From: Isochrysis galbana | Taxonomy: Eukaryota; Haptophyta; Isochrysidales; Isochrysidaceae | NCBI GenBank assembly: GCA_018136815.1 | Contig: CM030936.1 | Coordinates: 6,597,505 to 6,661,504 of the forward strand | Direction: 5' to 3' | DNA: 64,000 bases | Shown here: piece by piece, positions 1 to 11,929 of the stretch | Position numbering within the stretch: position 1 is the stretch's first letter | How the letters are laid out: every line of letters starts with the position of its first letter | Notes under the pieces: generated by a model | Databases searched by the model: none | Told to the model about the DNA's origin: nothing | Seen by the model: the letters and a program-made list of their open reading frames with translations, nothing else | Program-made: the position numbers and the translations under genes

Positions 1-2438
1 AGCAAACAAGCAAACTGGCGGCGTGATGAGACTAGGAGCCAGGAGTGAGACCAAAAGCGTTCAAACATTTCCATCCTGATGGTGATTGGTAATTGTGATT
101 GAGTGCTTCTTGCCTTGCAAATCTCGTCCATCTCGCCGCGCACAAGTGCCCCCTGGTCCATGTCATCAACAACGCTGCCGCCACAATGTGAAAAAAAGGT
201 CACCCATAGACCAAATTCAAATTGCCCCCCCCCCGCCCCCCGGCGGCTATTTGCTATCTCCCCGGCTCCCGCAGAGAGTCGCTATAGGGCGTCGGCCTCC
301 GGCCTCCCGGCCGCCGTCGTGGGTATGAACGGTCGCCATGCCCTCACCCATGTGCAATCGGTGCGGCAAGCGGTACGAAGGTCGCGTTCCGTCGATTATG
401 GGACAGATTCTGTCGAACACGCGATGACTACTGGCTCGTAGGCAGAGGGCCATTCGATCGAGCCGGCAGCTGACGCGGCCGTAAAAGAGTCGTTGGTTGT
501 TGCTTGCGGGAATATATCTGAGAGGTCATAGTAGGAGTCGGGTCTGACAGTGTCTGCCATCGAGTGCAAGGGACGAAGAGGGAGACGGAGGTTCGAAGGC
601 TCGCACTGCGCGGCGTTGGAGGGTAGGGACGAGGCTAGCTAGCGAGCTAGTGGAAGAGAGAGAATGAGAACGAGAGGTTCTTAGGTCCAAGGTAGACACG
701 AGGGGCTACAACGCAGGGACTCAAAAAGCTGCCGGCACACGGACACACACGAACTAAACCAAACAGGGCGAAAACTAACCACACCCAGGACGGACTGCCA
801 AGCGTCGGTACCAAGGCAGCTTATCGGCGCACGGACATGCGACAGAGGAGTCGGAACAACGAGAGCAGACCTCGCTGGGAGCTACAACCGATGCACGAAG
901 AGAAGACAGAAGACTACAACCGATGCACGAAGAGAAGACAGAAGACAGTCATGGAACGTTTGATGACATCGAAAGAAAGTAAGAGAAGGGGTGGAATGTC
1001 AACCGACGAGACCTTGAGGCTTAAAATAACCCACAGGTTAGAAGTAAAAGTCTGTCATCGTCTGGAATACGACAGATTCAATTTGAGCCATCAAACGTCC
1101 ATGTCCATGTCCTCTATGACCAGCAGGGATTCTGTCATAGGGCGGTCAAACACTATTTACATTTACTATTTGAGTTTGAACTTCAAACAAAGGTCAAAGG
1201 GTAAAGGGTCAAAGGGTGTAAAAAGTAAAAAAATGAGTAGAAAGTGTGTCGCATTCATCCTAGATGATGCGATTTCCAGGCTCTTGTCTTCAGGTCCTTC
1301 GCCGTGCGGCCACACGGTGAAGCTCAGGTACTTCTAGGTTGGTAGGGTTCGTCCCTAGCGATCTAGAATTCGAGTTCTCGTTTCGTTCCTTCTAGCCTGT
1401 CTGTCAGGTCTAGATTCCAGGTTTCCTCCTTTCGGGTAATCTTGACCCAAAGGAGCCAGGTCGCCTGTCGCTCGCTGCGCGCTTGTCTCAGGCTCTCAGG
1501 TTACCTTGTGAAGGCTTATTTAGCTTCTTGCAAGGCTTGTTGTTTCTTGTTGGGTTCCGGTTCTTTCTTGGGACTTGCTAACTTTCGTTGTCGTCCAGGC
1601 CTGTTCTTCGTAGGTTCTGCTTGGCCTGGTTAGGGTTTCGTTGCCTTCCCGCGTTTGGCGTTCGCGTTGGCGTTCGGAAACTTCCTCTCACATTCCCTAG
1701 GTCCGCTACCCTTGGCTTGTAGGTCCTTGCTTCTTTCTTCTCGGTCAAGGTTTTGGCGAGCGAGTCGGTTGCTCTAGCCGCTCGAGATTTGAGGTTTAAT
1801 TTGCCATCTCCCCTTGGAGATCGGTGTAGGTTCGCTTCCTAGGTGAGGCGGGAATCTTTCCCCTTGATGCAAGCTACATGCAAGCCCTTGGCCCCTTTGG
1901 TGTTTCTTCCCCTTGGTTGCTACTCAGGGTTGTTCGTTAGAAGCGTCTAGAAGGTTCACGCTCAACGGCAAGATTTATTCGGTCGTGAAGATATCTCGTC
2001 GCGATCTGTATCCAAAGTGATCGCCATGGTCGCGCGACATGACGCTCCCCTTCGGACTCTCCGCTACGTGGGAAGTTACAACGGAGACACGCTCCGGCCG
2101 TCGCTGCGGAGTCTCTCTCGCTCTCTCGCTCTCTCTCTCCGTCTCTCGCGACGTGTTTGAGTTATCGGTGATTTGGGGTCGCGGTTGCTTGATAATTTGC
2201 TTGGTTTGGGTGAATGATTCCGGTGTGTTCGTGAGTCGGTGTATCCTGTTGTTCTCAGCTTCGTTGTCCGTCGTTGTTCGCTGCGTCGCTGCACTCAAGC
2301 AGCCTAGGCTCCCTCCCTGAGGGAAGAGTTCTTTGTAGGTCTAACAATCTTTTAAAACCCAACACACTAGGGCCGCTAGGAGCGCCTCGCCGCCCCACAG
2401 CCCTTCGTTCGCCGTTCGTTCCCCGTCCAGACACCCAA
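1..2438. other. Intergenic, no convincing gene
   Basis: No reading frame here shows family resemblance or coding-like composition. A 32-bp unit is duplicated in tandem at 882-945, and the head motif TAGGGCGGTCAAACA, shared with four other places in the window, lies at 1138-1152. The 1340-1970 stretch is T-rich and low in ORFs. It may be the LTR or leader of a decayed retroelement whose gag-like start lies just downstream, but paired LTRs were not found. Confidence 0.5.
882..945. repeat. 32-bp tandem duplication
   Basis: Two back-to-back copies of a 32-bp unit beginning CTACAACCGATGCACGAAGA, with the second copy starting at 914. The two copies read identically. The unit repeats no further and lies outside any supported gene. 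Confidence 0.85.
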
Positions 2439-2579
2439 ATGGGGTTGCCCGACCCAGTCCAGAATTTCATTCACCCGACTCCCGGTGGGGAGGAGGGCCA
2501 AAGCGCCGCGCTAGCCGCCGGTGCTGCTCGCGACGGAGTGGCTCAGAGCCCTCCGGCTCCGCTCGACTCGACAAAGTGA
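2439..2579 (+). pseudogene. Possible gag-like N-terminal fragment
   Basis: A 46-codon segment starting MGLPDPVQNF contains the string AALAAGA. The ORF at 31987, which leads into a Ty3/gypsy RNase H fragment, has AALAAGA at a comparable distance from its start, so both may be starts of the same element's gag. The frame closes where a dispersed repeat begins at about 2580. This is inference from a short shared string and could be chance in GC-rich DNA. Confidence 0.22.
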
Positions 2580-3110
2580 GGATTGAGGATTGAGGAAATA
2601 CACCAAAGTAAAGCGGTAGAAACCTCGGAAAACGGAAAACACCCATCTAGCACATTTTCGATGCCCTTTGGGCGCAGACCACACCCTGAGGGTCCCCACA
2701 ACGAAGGGTAGCCCCAAAAAACCAAAACGGCAAAACAGGCCGAAATACACTATACACTATACACTATCTCGGAGAGCCCAACGCCCAAGTTCAAGACTCA
2801 AGACGACGCCGGGCGCGCTGCGAGGCCGTTCTTGGTCATCAACCCGGTGCCCGGCCCACGCCGTATATTGCAATAGCCGGGGACCGGGAACCGCCCAGCT
2901 TACCACTCCAATCCAGCGCGAAGCGTCCCCAAGCCGCGTCGAAATCGGCAGCCGCGGCGGTCCAAACAAAGCACAAAGCACGCATGCTAACGTCCGCCGC
3001 CGGAGGCCCGGAGAGCTCAACTCCGAAGCGAGCCGGGGCGCGCTGCGAGACCGGTCTTGGTAGTCGGTAGTCAGTCGTCAGCCCGGTGCCCGGCCCGCGG
3101 CACCTCTGAA
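2580..3110 (+). repeat. Dispersed repeat A, 5'-truncated copy
   Basis: Matches 27480-28160 in the same orientation. Shared blocks include GATTGAGGATT, CTAGCACA, GCCCTTTGGGC, AGACC, a CACTATC run, and then units containing GGGCGCGCTGCGA followed by CAGCCCGGTG. That unit occurs at least twice here (about 2800-2870 and 3030-3100). The TAGGGYGGTCAAACAG head found at 27425 is missing, so this copy is 5'-truncated. Confidence 0.7.
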
Positions 3111-3248
3111 ATAAAGAATAAATAGCCAGGAAGCGACCGCGCGACGGTGTCCAGACGATTTTACTGTTAGTAGTAGCCGTCTCTTCTCACCTGCTCACGC
3201 GGGAAAAGAGAGCCGGACGCTACCAGTTGCTTTTCTCTACTCTATAGG

Positions 3249-3311
3249 GAGTAAGAGAGAGGGAGAGAGAGAGGGGGGGGGGGGGGAGAGAGAGAGAGAG
3301 AGAGGGAGAGG

Positions 3312-3342
<31 letters not shown>

Positions 3343-3421
3343 AGGGAGGGGGGGAGAGATAGAGGGAGGGAGGGAGAGAGATAGAGAGGGAGAGATAGAG
3401 AAAGAGGGAGAGAGAGAGGGA

Positions 3422-3513
<92 letters not shown>

Positions 3514-3533
3514 GAGGGAGAGAGAGAGAGAGG

Positions 3534-3572
<39 letters not shown>

Positions 3573-3691
3573 GGAGAGGGAGGGGGGGGGAGACAGAGGG
3601 AGGTAGGGAGAGAGAAAGAGAGGGAGAGATAGAGAAAGAGGGAGATAGAGAGGGAGAGGGAGAGAGAGGGAGATAGAGAGAGCCTGTGTGG
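3249..3691. repeat. (GA)n microsatellite, about 440 bp
   Basis: Almost pure purine on the + strand: GA dinucleotides with GGGA interruptions and two G runs. Ser-Leu-Pro-rich frames read from the other strand are low-complexity artefacts. The tract lies about 300 bp upstream of the gene starting at 4004. Confidence 0.95.
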
Positions 3692-3902
3692 ACGGCGCCC
3701 CCGCACCCCACCTTCCTACACCCAGCGCACGCACATACATACACAGTAATAGGAGAATGAAGAATAAAGAGCACCAGACCGCAAAGAACCCTCTCCATCG
3801 CCTGGTGCTCCATCTCTCTTGTGACCCGCTCCTCCTTCTCTCCCCACCTCTCTCCCTCTCCCTATTTTCTATGAACTCATCTTTCTCCCACCCGTACTCT
3901 TC

Positions 3903-3921
3903 ACTCTCCCTCTCTCCCCCC

Positions 3922-3966
<45 letters not shown>

Positions 3967-3998
3967 CCTCCCTATCTCCCTCTCAACTCTCTCCCTCC
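3903..3998. repeat. (CT)n tract directly upstream of a start codon
   Basis: A pyrimidine-only stretch of CT and CCCT repeats ends a few bases before the ATG at 4004, so it probably lies in the 5' UTR or core promoter of that gene. Similar GA/CT tracts precede several other genes in this window. Confidence 0.9.
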
Positions 3999-4003
3999 CT
4001 CCG

Positions 4004-5409
4004 ATGGCGCCTGGCGCCGATGGGGGCCTCGTCCTCCAGATGGCACGAGCGTGGCGGCAGACACTCGACGCCCGTGAGGGACGTTCCCGCCGCCCTCCTC
4101 CTCTCCTCCTCTCCCTCTCCCTCCGCGAGGGCTCACTCACGCTGCCACAGAGAAGGAGAGCGAAGGATGCGGAAGCTGGGGCTCTCTCCTCTTCCTCTTC
4201 ACTCCCCTCCCCAGCCTCCCAGGGCGCGACGGCAGGGCCAACGGATAGGGTGCGCTGTCAAGCCTCCATCGTCTCACCCGCCAAGCGCACGTGCCCCTCT
4301 CGTGAAGAGCCACGGAGACAGGGAGACGTGCAGCAGAGGGGCAGGAGGCAGTCGGAGCACGCAAGGAAGATACTTCTGGCCTCGAAGCCAGAGGGCGGGC
4401 CCGGCTTGCGGCTGGCTGGTGGGATCGATGATGTCTCACCGACGGGTACGAGCCGCCGGTGTCCACCTGATGGCTCCGCTAGCAGCACGCAGCAGTCGAG
4501 CCCAACAGCGTCAGTGCATAGCACCCTTACAGCAGACTCCACTGCCGCTATCGTCGCAGCATCTGCGGCGGCCGCAGGCGCTACGAGCACCGCGTCTGCC
4601 AGAGTGCCGTCATCGCCCCTCTCCGAATTCTCCTATTCGGGCCGCGGGCCATGGTCCAGCTCGACGGGGTCCCCGACTCCGGCGGGCAACCACATTAGCA
4701 CCCTTGATGTTCTGGGCTCTTCACTCGCCAACGGCGGCTGGGGCAGCGGTATGGGAAGCGTGCGTGGGAGCGCTCTGGGCAGCGCATTCAGTTCGCAGCA
4801 GGGCAGTCGAGCAGGCAGTTTTGCCGACTGCTACTACACTGTCTCCATCGGCACGGAGACGCGGGTGCTGCCTGTACAGGACGGTGCCGGGTTCGAGGAC
4901 ATCCATCGAGCTGCGTGCGATAAGTTCGGCGTGCCGTACTCCTGGCTCCTCCAGTGCCAAGACGTGCAGAGCAACGCATCGCATATGGGGTGCGATAGCG
5001 AGGGAAGCGACGGTGGTGCCCGCCACGTGCCACCGCGGCAGCTGACCCTCACTTGTGATGAGGATCTCCACTATGCCGCCGCTCGCCGTGCGCCTCGTCG
5101 CCTATCTTTCGAGCTGGCGGCACCACGGGACCACACTAGGGCTGCGTTCGATGGCGCTGCTTCCGAGTTCGCTGCGCGTCCAAACACGCCCGCCGGTGCT
5201 CATCGCATACCATCTACGCCGCCACCAACTACCGACATCTCCAACCGCACGGACGAAGGCCCAGCGGAGCCCCCGCAACTCGATCCGCTTGTGAATGTGT
5301 TCTCTGAAGTCCTGCAGCGTGCCTTGACGCATGCGTTGAGAAACTTGCCGACACCGCCGCCCACACCGCTACTAGCTGAGCCGCCACAGCTCCCCGTTGC
5401 CGGGTGGAT

Positions 5410-5448
<39 letters not shown>

Positions 5449-7338
5449 GCCAGTGCCCTTATCGGTTCCACCGTTGGCTGCCGTGGTGGTCTCACCACGT
5501 CCACCGACACCGACACCGCCGCCGCAGCAACAGACACCACGAGATGATGCTGGAGGTGGTGCGTCAAAGCCCGGGAGGGCACGAAGACAAGCATCTGGCC
5601 CCTTGTATACGGACGTCACGGTGCCGGCGGCACCCGTCAAGAAGGTGCGCAGCCCGCACTGCCCTTGCTAGCAAGGCTGTGTGCTGTGGCCTAGGCTGCA
5701 TGAGCGCATGCTGCGCAGGACCGCAATATGCTTAGGTTCCCCATGCGTTTGTGCCCCGCATACGCATGCATGGTCTTGCTTCTCGCTCACACTGATTAGT
5801 TTGTCTGGATGACACCAGCTCCCCCACCCAACATGGTCTACGCCAGGTGCGCAATCCGAAGGTAGTCAAAGAGGGGCTGGAAGCAGCCTTCCGAAAGCGT
5901 CAAAATCTCAAGTTGCGCTCGGCTCGCGAAGAGCTGCTCGCCACCATCACCCGCGTGCTGACAGAACAGCTGGAGTCGTCAGATCAACTTCGCACCCTCT
6001 ACCGGGAGGTATGTGCTGGCGGGCGCCACCTCAGATATGAGCCAGTGCGACCTCGTACACTTTTGCGGGTCCAAAACTCCCAGTCGTCTTGCCTGCTTCG
6101 GGTGTATGAGAGGCGAGCCTCTTCAAGCTCGCCACCACAATATTTTGCGCGGCCTTGCCAGGCATCGCGTCCAAATAATTCACCCGAAAGTGCGGCTTTG
6201 CAAGCGTGCTCATATCGTGACCAGTGAGAAGCACGCGAGAGGTCACCGCTTCAGCTAGATCTTACCTCCTCTACTTCTCAGGCCTCCGAATCATTGGCAG
6301 CTTTGGGACTCTCTCTTGGAGCCTCCGAGGCATGGGCGGATCGCTTGTATATTGAAGATCGCAATGGCATCTTGCTTTTCGACGAAGCTGAGCTCAATCG
6401 TGTCGAGGAGGCACAGGTATTTACCCATGAGCGCGCGCCGCCCGACCTGAGTCGGTGGGTGCGCGAGAGGTTCGGGACGGCGTCAGCGCTATAGATTGGC
6501 AGGCCCCCAATGGCGTGGGCCTCGCATTTCGAGCCAATTTAGCCCGTAGGCTTAGCAAGTTGCTTTTCTCCGGCGGGATGCAATTCACGCCATTTGTTTC
6601 CACTTCAGGCACGGCTCGAGGCGATGTACACTGTCGATGCTTGGACCGGGCAACTGGCCGGCCGCCTTTCCTCCGTGCAAACGCTCCTATCTTCCTCGTC
6701 ATGCCCGCCCCCCTCTCTGAACGACAGTGATGGTGGAGCTCCGCGCCGTGCGGCCATCTTGTCTGCCGCCGGCTCTAGCGTAGAGGAGATTCTCTGCAGG
6801 GCACTCAAGCGGCTCGAAGAGGACATGCCCTACCACGCAACCCTCTTTCATGACGCGTCCTCCCTACGCTCGCTCGAGGCGGTGAGAAATCCCTGCGGCG
6901 CACGCCGAATCCCATCCCACCACGTCCGCCCTCTTTCCATCGCGCTCATTGCTTCGTTTTCATCCCACCCTTTGCGTGACCGCCTTCATTGCCGAACAGA
7001 TTGAAGCTCTTGGGCTTCCGAACGAACTTCGCTCTTTGGGCAAGCAGTTGGTCGATGGCCTCGTATCGCTCATCCCACTGATCGTGACCACGCTCGACAC
7101 CATGGCGACCGCTGCGGCCACTCAGCGCATTAAGGCGATGCGCATGGCGGCTGCTACCAAACTGTTGGGGACCGTTGAGCGCGCGAGGCGAGCGGCGACG
7201 CTACTGCGTAAAGAAGGAGACACCGCCGCACGTGCCGTGACTGAAGCACTTGCGGAGCTCAATAGAATCAATGAGTCGCTAGCCAAGCACGTGCCGCAAA
7301 CGCGCACTAATGGTGAATCGGACGAGGAGTACTATTGA
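4004..7338 (+). CDS. PB1-like domain protein of unknown function, 5 exons, 849 aa
   Basis: Exons are 4004-5644, 5847-6008, 6282-6416, 6609-6881 and 7000-7338. All four introns (202, 273, 192 and 118 bp) are GT-AG and phase 0, and every junction keeps the frame, which supports the model. Exon 1 encodes a Ser/Ala-rich region, then about residues 274-365 with YYTVSIGTETRVLPVQ at the start and LTLTCDEDLHYAA at the end. This resembles the beta-grasp and acidic OPCA-like motif of PB1 interaction domains. A Pro-rich stretch follows, with about 14 consecutive prolines near residue 475. The C-terminal exons are Ala/Glu/Arg-rich and look helical, possibly coiled coil. A scaffold role through PB1 pairing is inference; no catalytic motif is visible. 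Intron 1 is bounded by the 9-bp direct repeat AGGTGCGCA. Confidence 0.72.
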
Positions 7339-8067
7339 TCGCTACAGGAGCATCCACATGACGCTACCTACTTTCAAAGTTGCCAGGATTGCAAGCAGCT
7401 ACAAAAGAGTGTGGGAAACCTTCCCCTGCCGCACCCCTTAGCAATTTGAGGTTATCGGGATAGAGCAACCGTTTTCAGCTTTCAGGGGGTCGCCAAGGAG
7501 TTGGGCGCCCAAGGGCCCGCAACCGGTACAATGAAGGAGAGGCGGTGGAGGGGGAGTCAAACAGCGGGTAGAGAAAAGCAACAGGGGGGAAGTCCCCGTT
7601 TTAGCCCGGTCACTCACCGAAGAGTAGGGCACAATCGGCAATCGGAGAATGGAGGTCTGAATTTGCTCCATATGGGTGCTCCAAGATGAGCGGGATCAGC
7701 CAAAAAAAGTTCATGAGTCCATCGGTCGGCAAAGGCTATTCATAAATTAAAAATACCCAAGCTCCAAGAAGGGGTTCTATGTGTTCGTGCAGTCCCCCGC
7801 CCCTCCCGATGTTTTTCACAACTGCACAACCGTAGGGCGGTCAAACAGTTGCTTTTTTTAGGGGCGCCACGGCGGGCTCATACACGAGCGCAGGCCAGCC
7901 AGGAGAAGAGGCGGCGGGCATGGCTCACCTTGGCTCGCCGACGGCGCGGCTGCCGCGGCTTTTTTGTCGCGGATCTCAAGAGGATCCCCGTTAATATGAC
8001 AAGAGCGTCCAATTCATGAGACCAAAAGCGTTCAATTCTCCTGTTGTGGTTAGGGGGAGAGCCGCCT
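7339..8067. other. Intergenic spacer with a repeat-A head motif
   Basis: No gene is supported. The 16-bp motif TAGGGCGGTCAAACAG at 7833-7848 equals the head of the dispersed repeat seen complete at 27425, but the sequence after it does not obviously continue that repeat. The rest is unremarkable. Confidence 0.5.
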
Positions 8068-8871
8068 TTAGGTTTCTCCCAAGGGAGCCTCTCTCCTTGG
8101 CTCTTCCTCCCTTCGTGTGTTTTGTTTTCCCCCCTTCGCTCTTCGGGCGTGCACCCCCTCCGTCCGGTCGGGATCCTCCGATCTCGATCTCCTTCGTCCT
8201 TCGCCCCGTGTTTTAGGATAGGGGTGATCGCTCTCGATCCCCCTCCCTTGTTTTCTCATGTGTGCGCCCCCTTTCTTTCCTTGCGCGCGCCACCCGTGTG
8301 TTTCCCGCGTTTTCTCTTGTCCCAGAGTTCCCGAGAATCGCGCCCATGGCCGCACTCCCAGGGGCTCTGGGCCACAAGACGCCGGCGCTTTGGCGGCAAA
8401 CTCATCGGCCGTGCTGAAGAGAGGCTCGGAGACTAGCTGGTTGTCGTTTTTGGTGGCCCGCGGCCCTCGGAAGAAGTCAGTCGTGATTGGGTTCGCGGAG
8501 GTCGGACAGACCTGTGCACAAGTCATGCTGACAGGGACCACCGCTATCGGTGACGTCGAGACGCGAAAGATCGGCGGAGCGTCGGGGCTTGGACTGCCAT
8601 TAACCTCAAGAGGAGCCACCGTGGATGGGGCACCGAGGGTGATAGAGCCGTCCGCGCTGTCGGAGGCGAGCTGAATCGAAGCGGCGTGCGTAGCTAAGAA
8701 GTCGTTCCCGAGCAGCAGCATCGGGTTGCCTTCGATCACCATGAACGTATGACGAAAGAGAAATCCACCGACGGAGAAAACGATTCGAGCCTTGCCTCGA
8801 GTGATAAGAGGTAGTCCGTCCGGACCGTGAAGCGGTGTCACTACGGCTTGCGGCAGCCGCTCGACGCATGC
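8068..8871 (-). pseudogene. LTR-retrotransposon pol fragment with retropepsin C-terminal half
   Basis: The open minus-strand frame reads VFSVGGFLFRHTFMVIEG, then PMLLLGNDFLATHAASI at about 8660-8760. This is the flap-to-C-terminal part of a retropepsin-like aspartic protease: a hydrophobic strand, LLG.DFL, then the helix. The N-terminal part that should carry the D-T/S-G active site is absent, because the frame runs upstream into the repeat array at about 8872. Downstream the frame becomes Arg/Glu-rich and low complexity. No reverse transcriptase follows on this strand. Probably a decayed Ty3/gypsy-type copy cut by the repeat array. Confidence 0.55.
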
Positions 8872-9410
8872 GTCGGACCGATGCACATCGCGCCGTGCCC
8901 ACGCACGGCGTGCCAATGTGATTGCAAGTCATCACACGTGCTGCGCAACGAAACATCTCTGATATGGCTACTTTACGTAAAGGTGGGCCTTAGGGGTACG
9001 GATAGGGGAAAAGTTGGCATGCGCACGCACGGCGCCCCCGCGGGGGGGCCGATGCACATCGCGCCGTGCCCACGCACGTGATTACAAGTCATCACAAACA
9101 TCTCTTATATGGCTACTTTACGTAAACGGCGTCTCCGGGGGGGGGGGGCGATGCACATCGCGCCGTGCCCACAATTACAAGTAATCACAGGTGCCATGGG
9201 CAAATAATGTAGTTGTCCACACAGGGGAAAAGCGCCGACACGGCGCCCCCCGGGGGGGGGGGACACGCGCCGCGGGAAAGCAGGGAAAATAAGTTGTTAC
9301 GCTAGTCTGCATTTAATTTTAAAATAACGCTATATACAGCTGTGGACATTCGATCGCTCAATTCGACTGATGTCCCACAATTGACGGAACGACACCTTAG
9401 CACCCAGCAA
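8872..9410 (+). repeat. Left arm of a long inverted repeat, built on a tandem array
   Basis: The outer part repeats a unit containing GATGCACATCGCGCCGTGCC (about 8879, 9050 and 9149), GTGATTACAAGTCATCAC-like boxes and CTACTTTACGTAAA. The inner part (about 9290-9410) is single copy, with TTACGCTAGTCTGCATTTAA, AATAACGCTAT, TGTGGACATTCGATCGCTCA and TTGACGGAACGACACCTTAG. The same sequence in the opposite orientation forms 11930-12680. Confidence 0.85.
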
Positions 9411-9921
9411 CTTGAAACTTGCAGAGAAATGAGAAATTTGTGAAAAGTATTTACTTGGCCCTAGACAAGGGTGACGAGAATACCGAAAAGGGGTAAAAGG
9501 AAGGGAGGGAGTCTCTCTTGGGGAAATTTAGAGTGCAGCTGTGCCCTTAATCGCAATAGGGGCAACGCTCTTGTGAGAGATCGTCTCACATCGCGATCGC
9601 GGCTGAGACCAGCCTCTGCGTCCCCACCCTGTCTCGGGCTAGACTAGTCCGCACTCCCCATGGGGAGGTGGGAGGGGCACGCTACTTCTTCAGTTCCACT
9701 TGGTACTCCAAAAAGGGTCTCGGCCGCACTGAGCACGAAGACTAGGACTCATATGATTACAGCACAGCAGAATCGAAGCGACGGGCGTCGCTTGCCACTT
9801 GACTAGGTTGTCTAAGCTTGATTGTACAGATTGTTGGAGTGGTTCGGTGGGTCAGCGGCCCGGAAAACAATCGAGAGAATCAACAACCACAAGCCCTCTA
9901 CTCACGCTGGCCAGCACTTGT
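9411..9921. other. Spacer between left arm and gene
   Basis: Nothing recognisable. It should hold the 3' untranslated region of the minus-strand gene ending at 9922. Confidence 0.4.
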
Positions 9922-11511
9922 TCAATAGCCGTGCATTCCTTCGAGTGCGCGATTTGCTTGCAAACTGAGCGTGCGCCCGGAAACCCGAGGGGCAGTTCCG
10001 GCGGTTGTGGCACCGACGCCAACGTAAAGCGTGCTTCCCACCCCACCAACTTGCGAGAAAAAGGCGCCAGATGCGTCCAATCGCAAGCCTGGCGCCTCGA
10101 AACGAGTGGCATCCAGCCGTGTCGCCTCGAGCCCGGGCTCGTCGTCACGCGTGGCGTAGCCTTCATGAAGAGTTGAGAGTGGCATCCCCCCATTGATGGC
10201 GCCACCGACACCCACAGAGAAAGTGCAAGCGCCGCTACCACTCCGGAAGTCTATCTGTCCCTCTCCAATGCTCCCTGCACCCATGCCGGAGCCTAAACCT
10301 CCAAAGCCGCTGCAGGCAGGCCGGGAAGCAGCAGGAGACGCCCTCTTCGTGTGCAGGTTAAAGAGATTGCCCGCGCCTGCCGCACCACTGCCGCCACCGC
10401 CAATCCCGCCTCCGCCGCCGACCGCCAGTGCACCAGACGCTGAGGTCGAGTGCGTCAGAATCCGATCGCTCGGCAATGTCGGGTCGGCGTCTTCGGGGCT
10501 CCATGTGCCTACATTTTCGCACGAGCTCATCAGACTCGAAACATATGGAGGTGCGCCTAGGCCACGGCTATCCCAAGGACTCCCGCATGCGGACATGCCG
10601 CCGCGAGTGCTGCTCCCGGCCCGCGCGCTGCTGTGAGAGCTGTACGTCTCGTGAGCGGCCCCTGTGTGCATTGTACGGGCACACCAAGAGCGTCAGAGCA
10701 GCGGCCACGCGCGTTTGGATGCACTCGGTGCGATGCGTCGAATGCGTGGTGCGATTTGCCATACCACGATGGTGCAGCTAGACTTTGAGGCTTCAATACC
10801 CGATGAGCCACCGGGCGTCTAGACGAGAAACAGGTGCAAGCACGGGCCAAAGCGGACGCTTTGACGCGTGAGAGAGGGCGTGGGCACTCACCACTAGTGC
10901 GCACTGTGCTCGGATGAGAGTCGTGCCGGCGAAAGAAGTGCAGCGCCGTGTCGGGCCGTGCGCTGGCGAGGAGATCCTGCACAGGCAAGATGTCGGCTGA
11001 GCAGACCAGATTCAAAGGGCAGATGGGCGAGCCCTTGCACAAGAAAAGAGAGTGCGCGTGTGCCTCCCCACCTCCCACCCCCCTTCCCCCAGAAGAGCAC
11101 AATCTCCTCCCTTCCCCATGCAGATGGCCCAAGTCATCCCTCAACCACGACCCCTTTCCCCCCTTCCGCCCCCTTCTCTCCCCCCGCCCCCCCCGCGCGC
11201 TCTCCCCCCCGCCCCCTATCCACACACACACACGCATCCCATCTCCCCCGCGCCATCACCCGCGAGAAGAGATATGAGTAGACGCAGTCTCCTGAACAGA
11301 AGGCCGAGTCCGCCAGGGCCTCAGAGGCAGAGGCCTTGGAGGTGGGCACCACCAGCCAGCTTCCCTCTGAGGAGCCCATCCACGCCCGGTTCTTTGAGCG
11401 GTCGAGTGGAGCTCCGAAGGAGTGCTTGAGAGGTCTCGTCGTGCACCGCTCACAGTTCTTGCACCGTGAGAGATCGGCCACTGTCCCTGGCTCGGTGCTG
11501 CCCCACTCCAT
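9922..11511 (-). CDS. Protein with FCS-like Cys-rich zinc-binding segment, 3 exons, 358 aa
   Basis: Exons on the minus strand are 11511-11260, 10976-10892 and 10661-9922. The introns (283 and 230 bp) are GT-AG, and phases 0 and 1 join into one frame. Exon 1 has CKNCERCTTRPL near residues 17-28 and, after a spacer, DSAFCSGDCVYSYLF near 68-82. The CxxCxxC...PL...FCSxxC order recalls FCS/FLZ-type or TRASH-like zinc fingers, but the spacing is longer than usual. Exon 2 gives a short segment with LHFFRRHDSHPSTVR. Exon 3 is Gly/Ser/Ala-rich, with about ten glycines around GGGGGIGGGGSGAAGAG, and looks disordered. No catalytic motif is seen; a protein-protein or nucleic-acid adaptor is possible. The gene lies wholly between inverted repeat arms, so it may be captured cargo. 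The start at 11511 is the first ATG of the open frame. Confidence 0.55.
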
Positions 11512-11929
11512 CCCTTCCGCGCAGACTGAGAGAGCTTCCCCTCAAGGGGGTTTGTGGGAGGGGGGGCTCTCTCTCTCTCTTCTCTTCTCTCTGCTCTCTG
11601 TTATATCTCTCCCCGATCCCCCCGCCCCCCCCCCTCACCCCGCCTTTTTTCTCCTACTCTCTCTCCTCTTCTCCCACCCCCTCCCCCCGCCCCCTCCCCC
11701 ACCCTCACTCTTCTCTCACTTCCCCCTCATCTCACGTTAAACAACCCCCCCACTCCCCCACAACCTCTTCCCCCCTCCTCCACGATTTTGTTTTGTATGG
11801 GGGCGCGGACGGGCCGGCGAATCATGCGGAAGGCGCGAGTTTTTTTATGTGCCAGGGAGCGCGCTGCGTGTTTTAAGTGTAGATAGGGCCCCCGAACAGA
11901 TGGGAAGATGGGAATCGCGTGTGAAGGTC
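11512..11929. other. Pyrimidine-rich 5' flank of the minus-strand gene
   Basis: The + strand at 11560-11760 is nearly pure C/T (purine on the gene's sense strand), another example of a GA/CT tract next to a gene start. No ORF with coding character is present. Confidence 0.6.

Noticed and set aside
3220-3813. Long Ser-Leu-Pro frames on the minus strand (also at 25313-25852, 54747-56346 and 58480-58860)
   Set aside because: They are translations of GA/CT microsatellites. All three frames stay open because of the dinucleotide repeat, so they are not genes.
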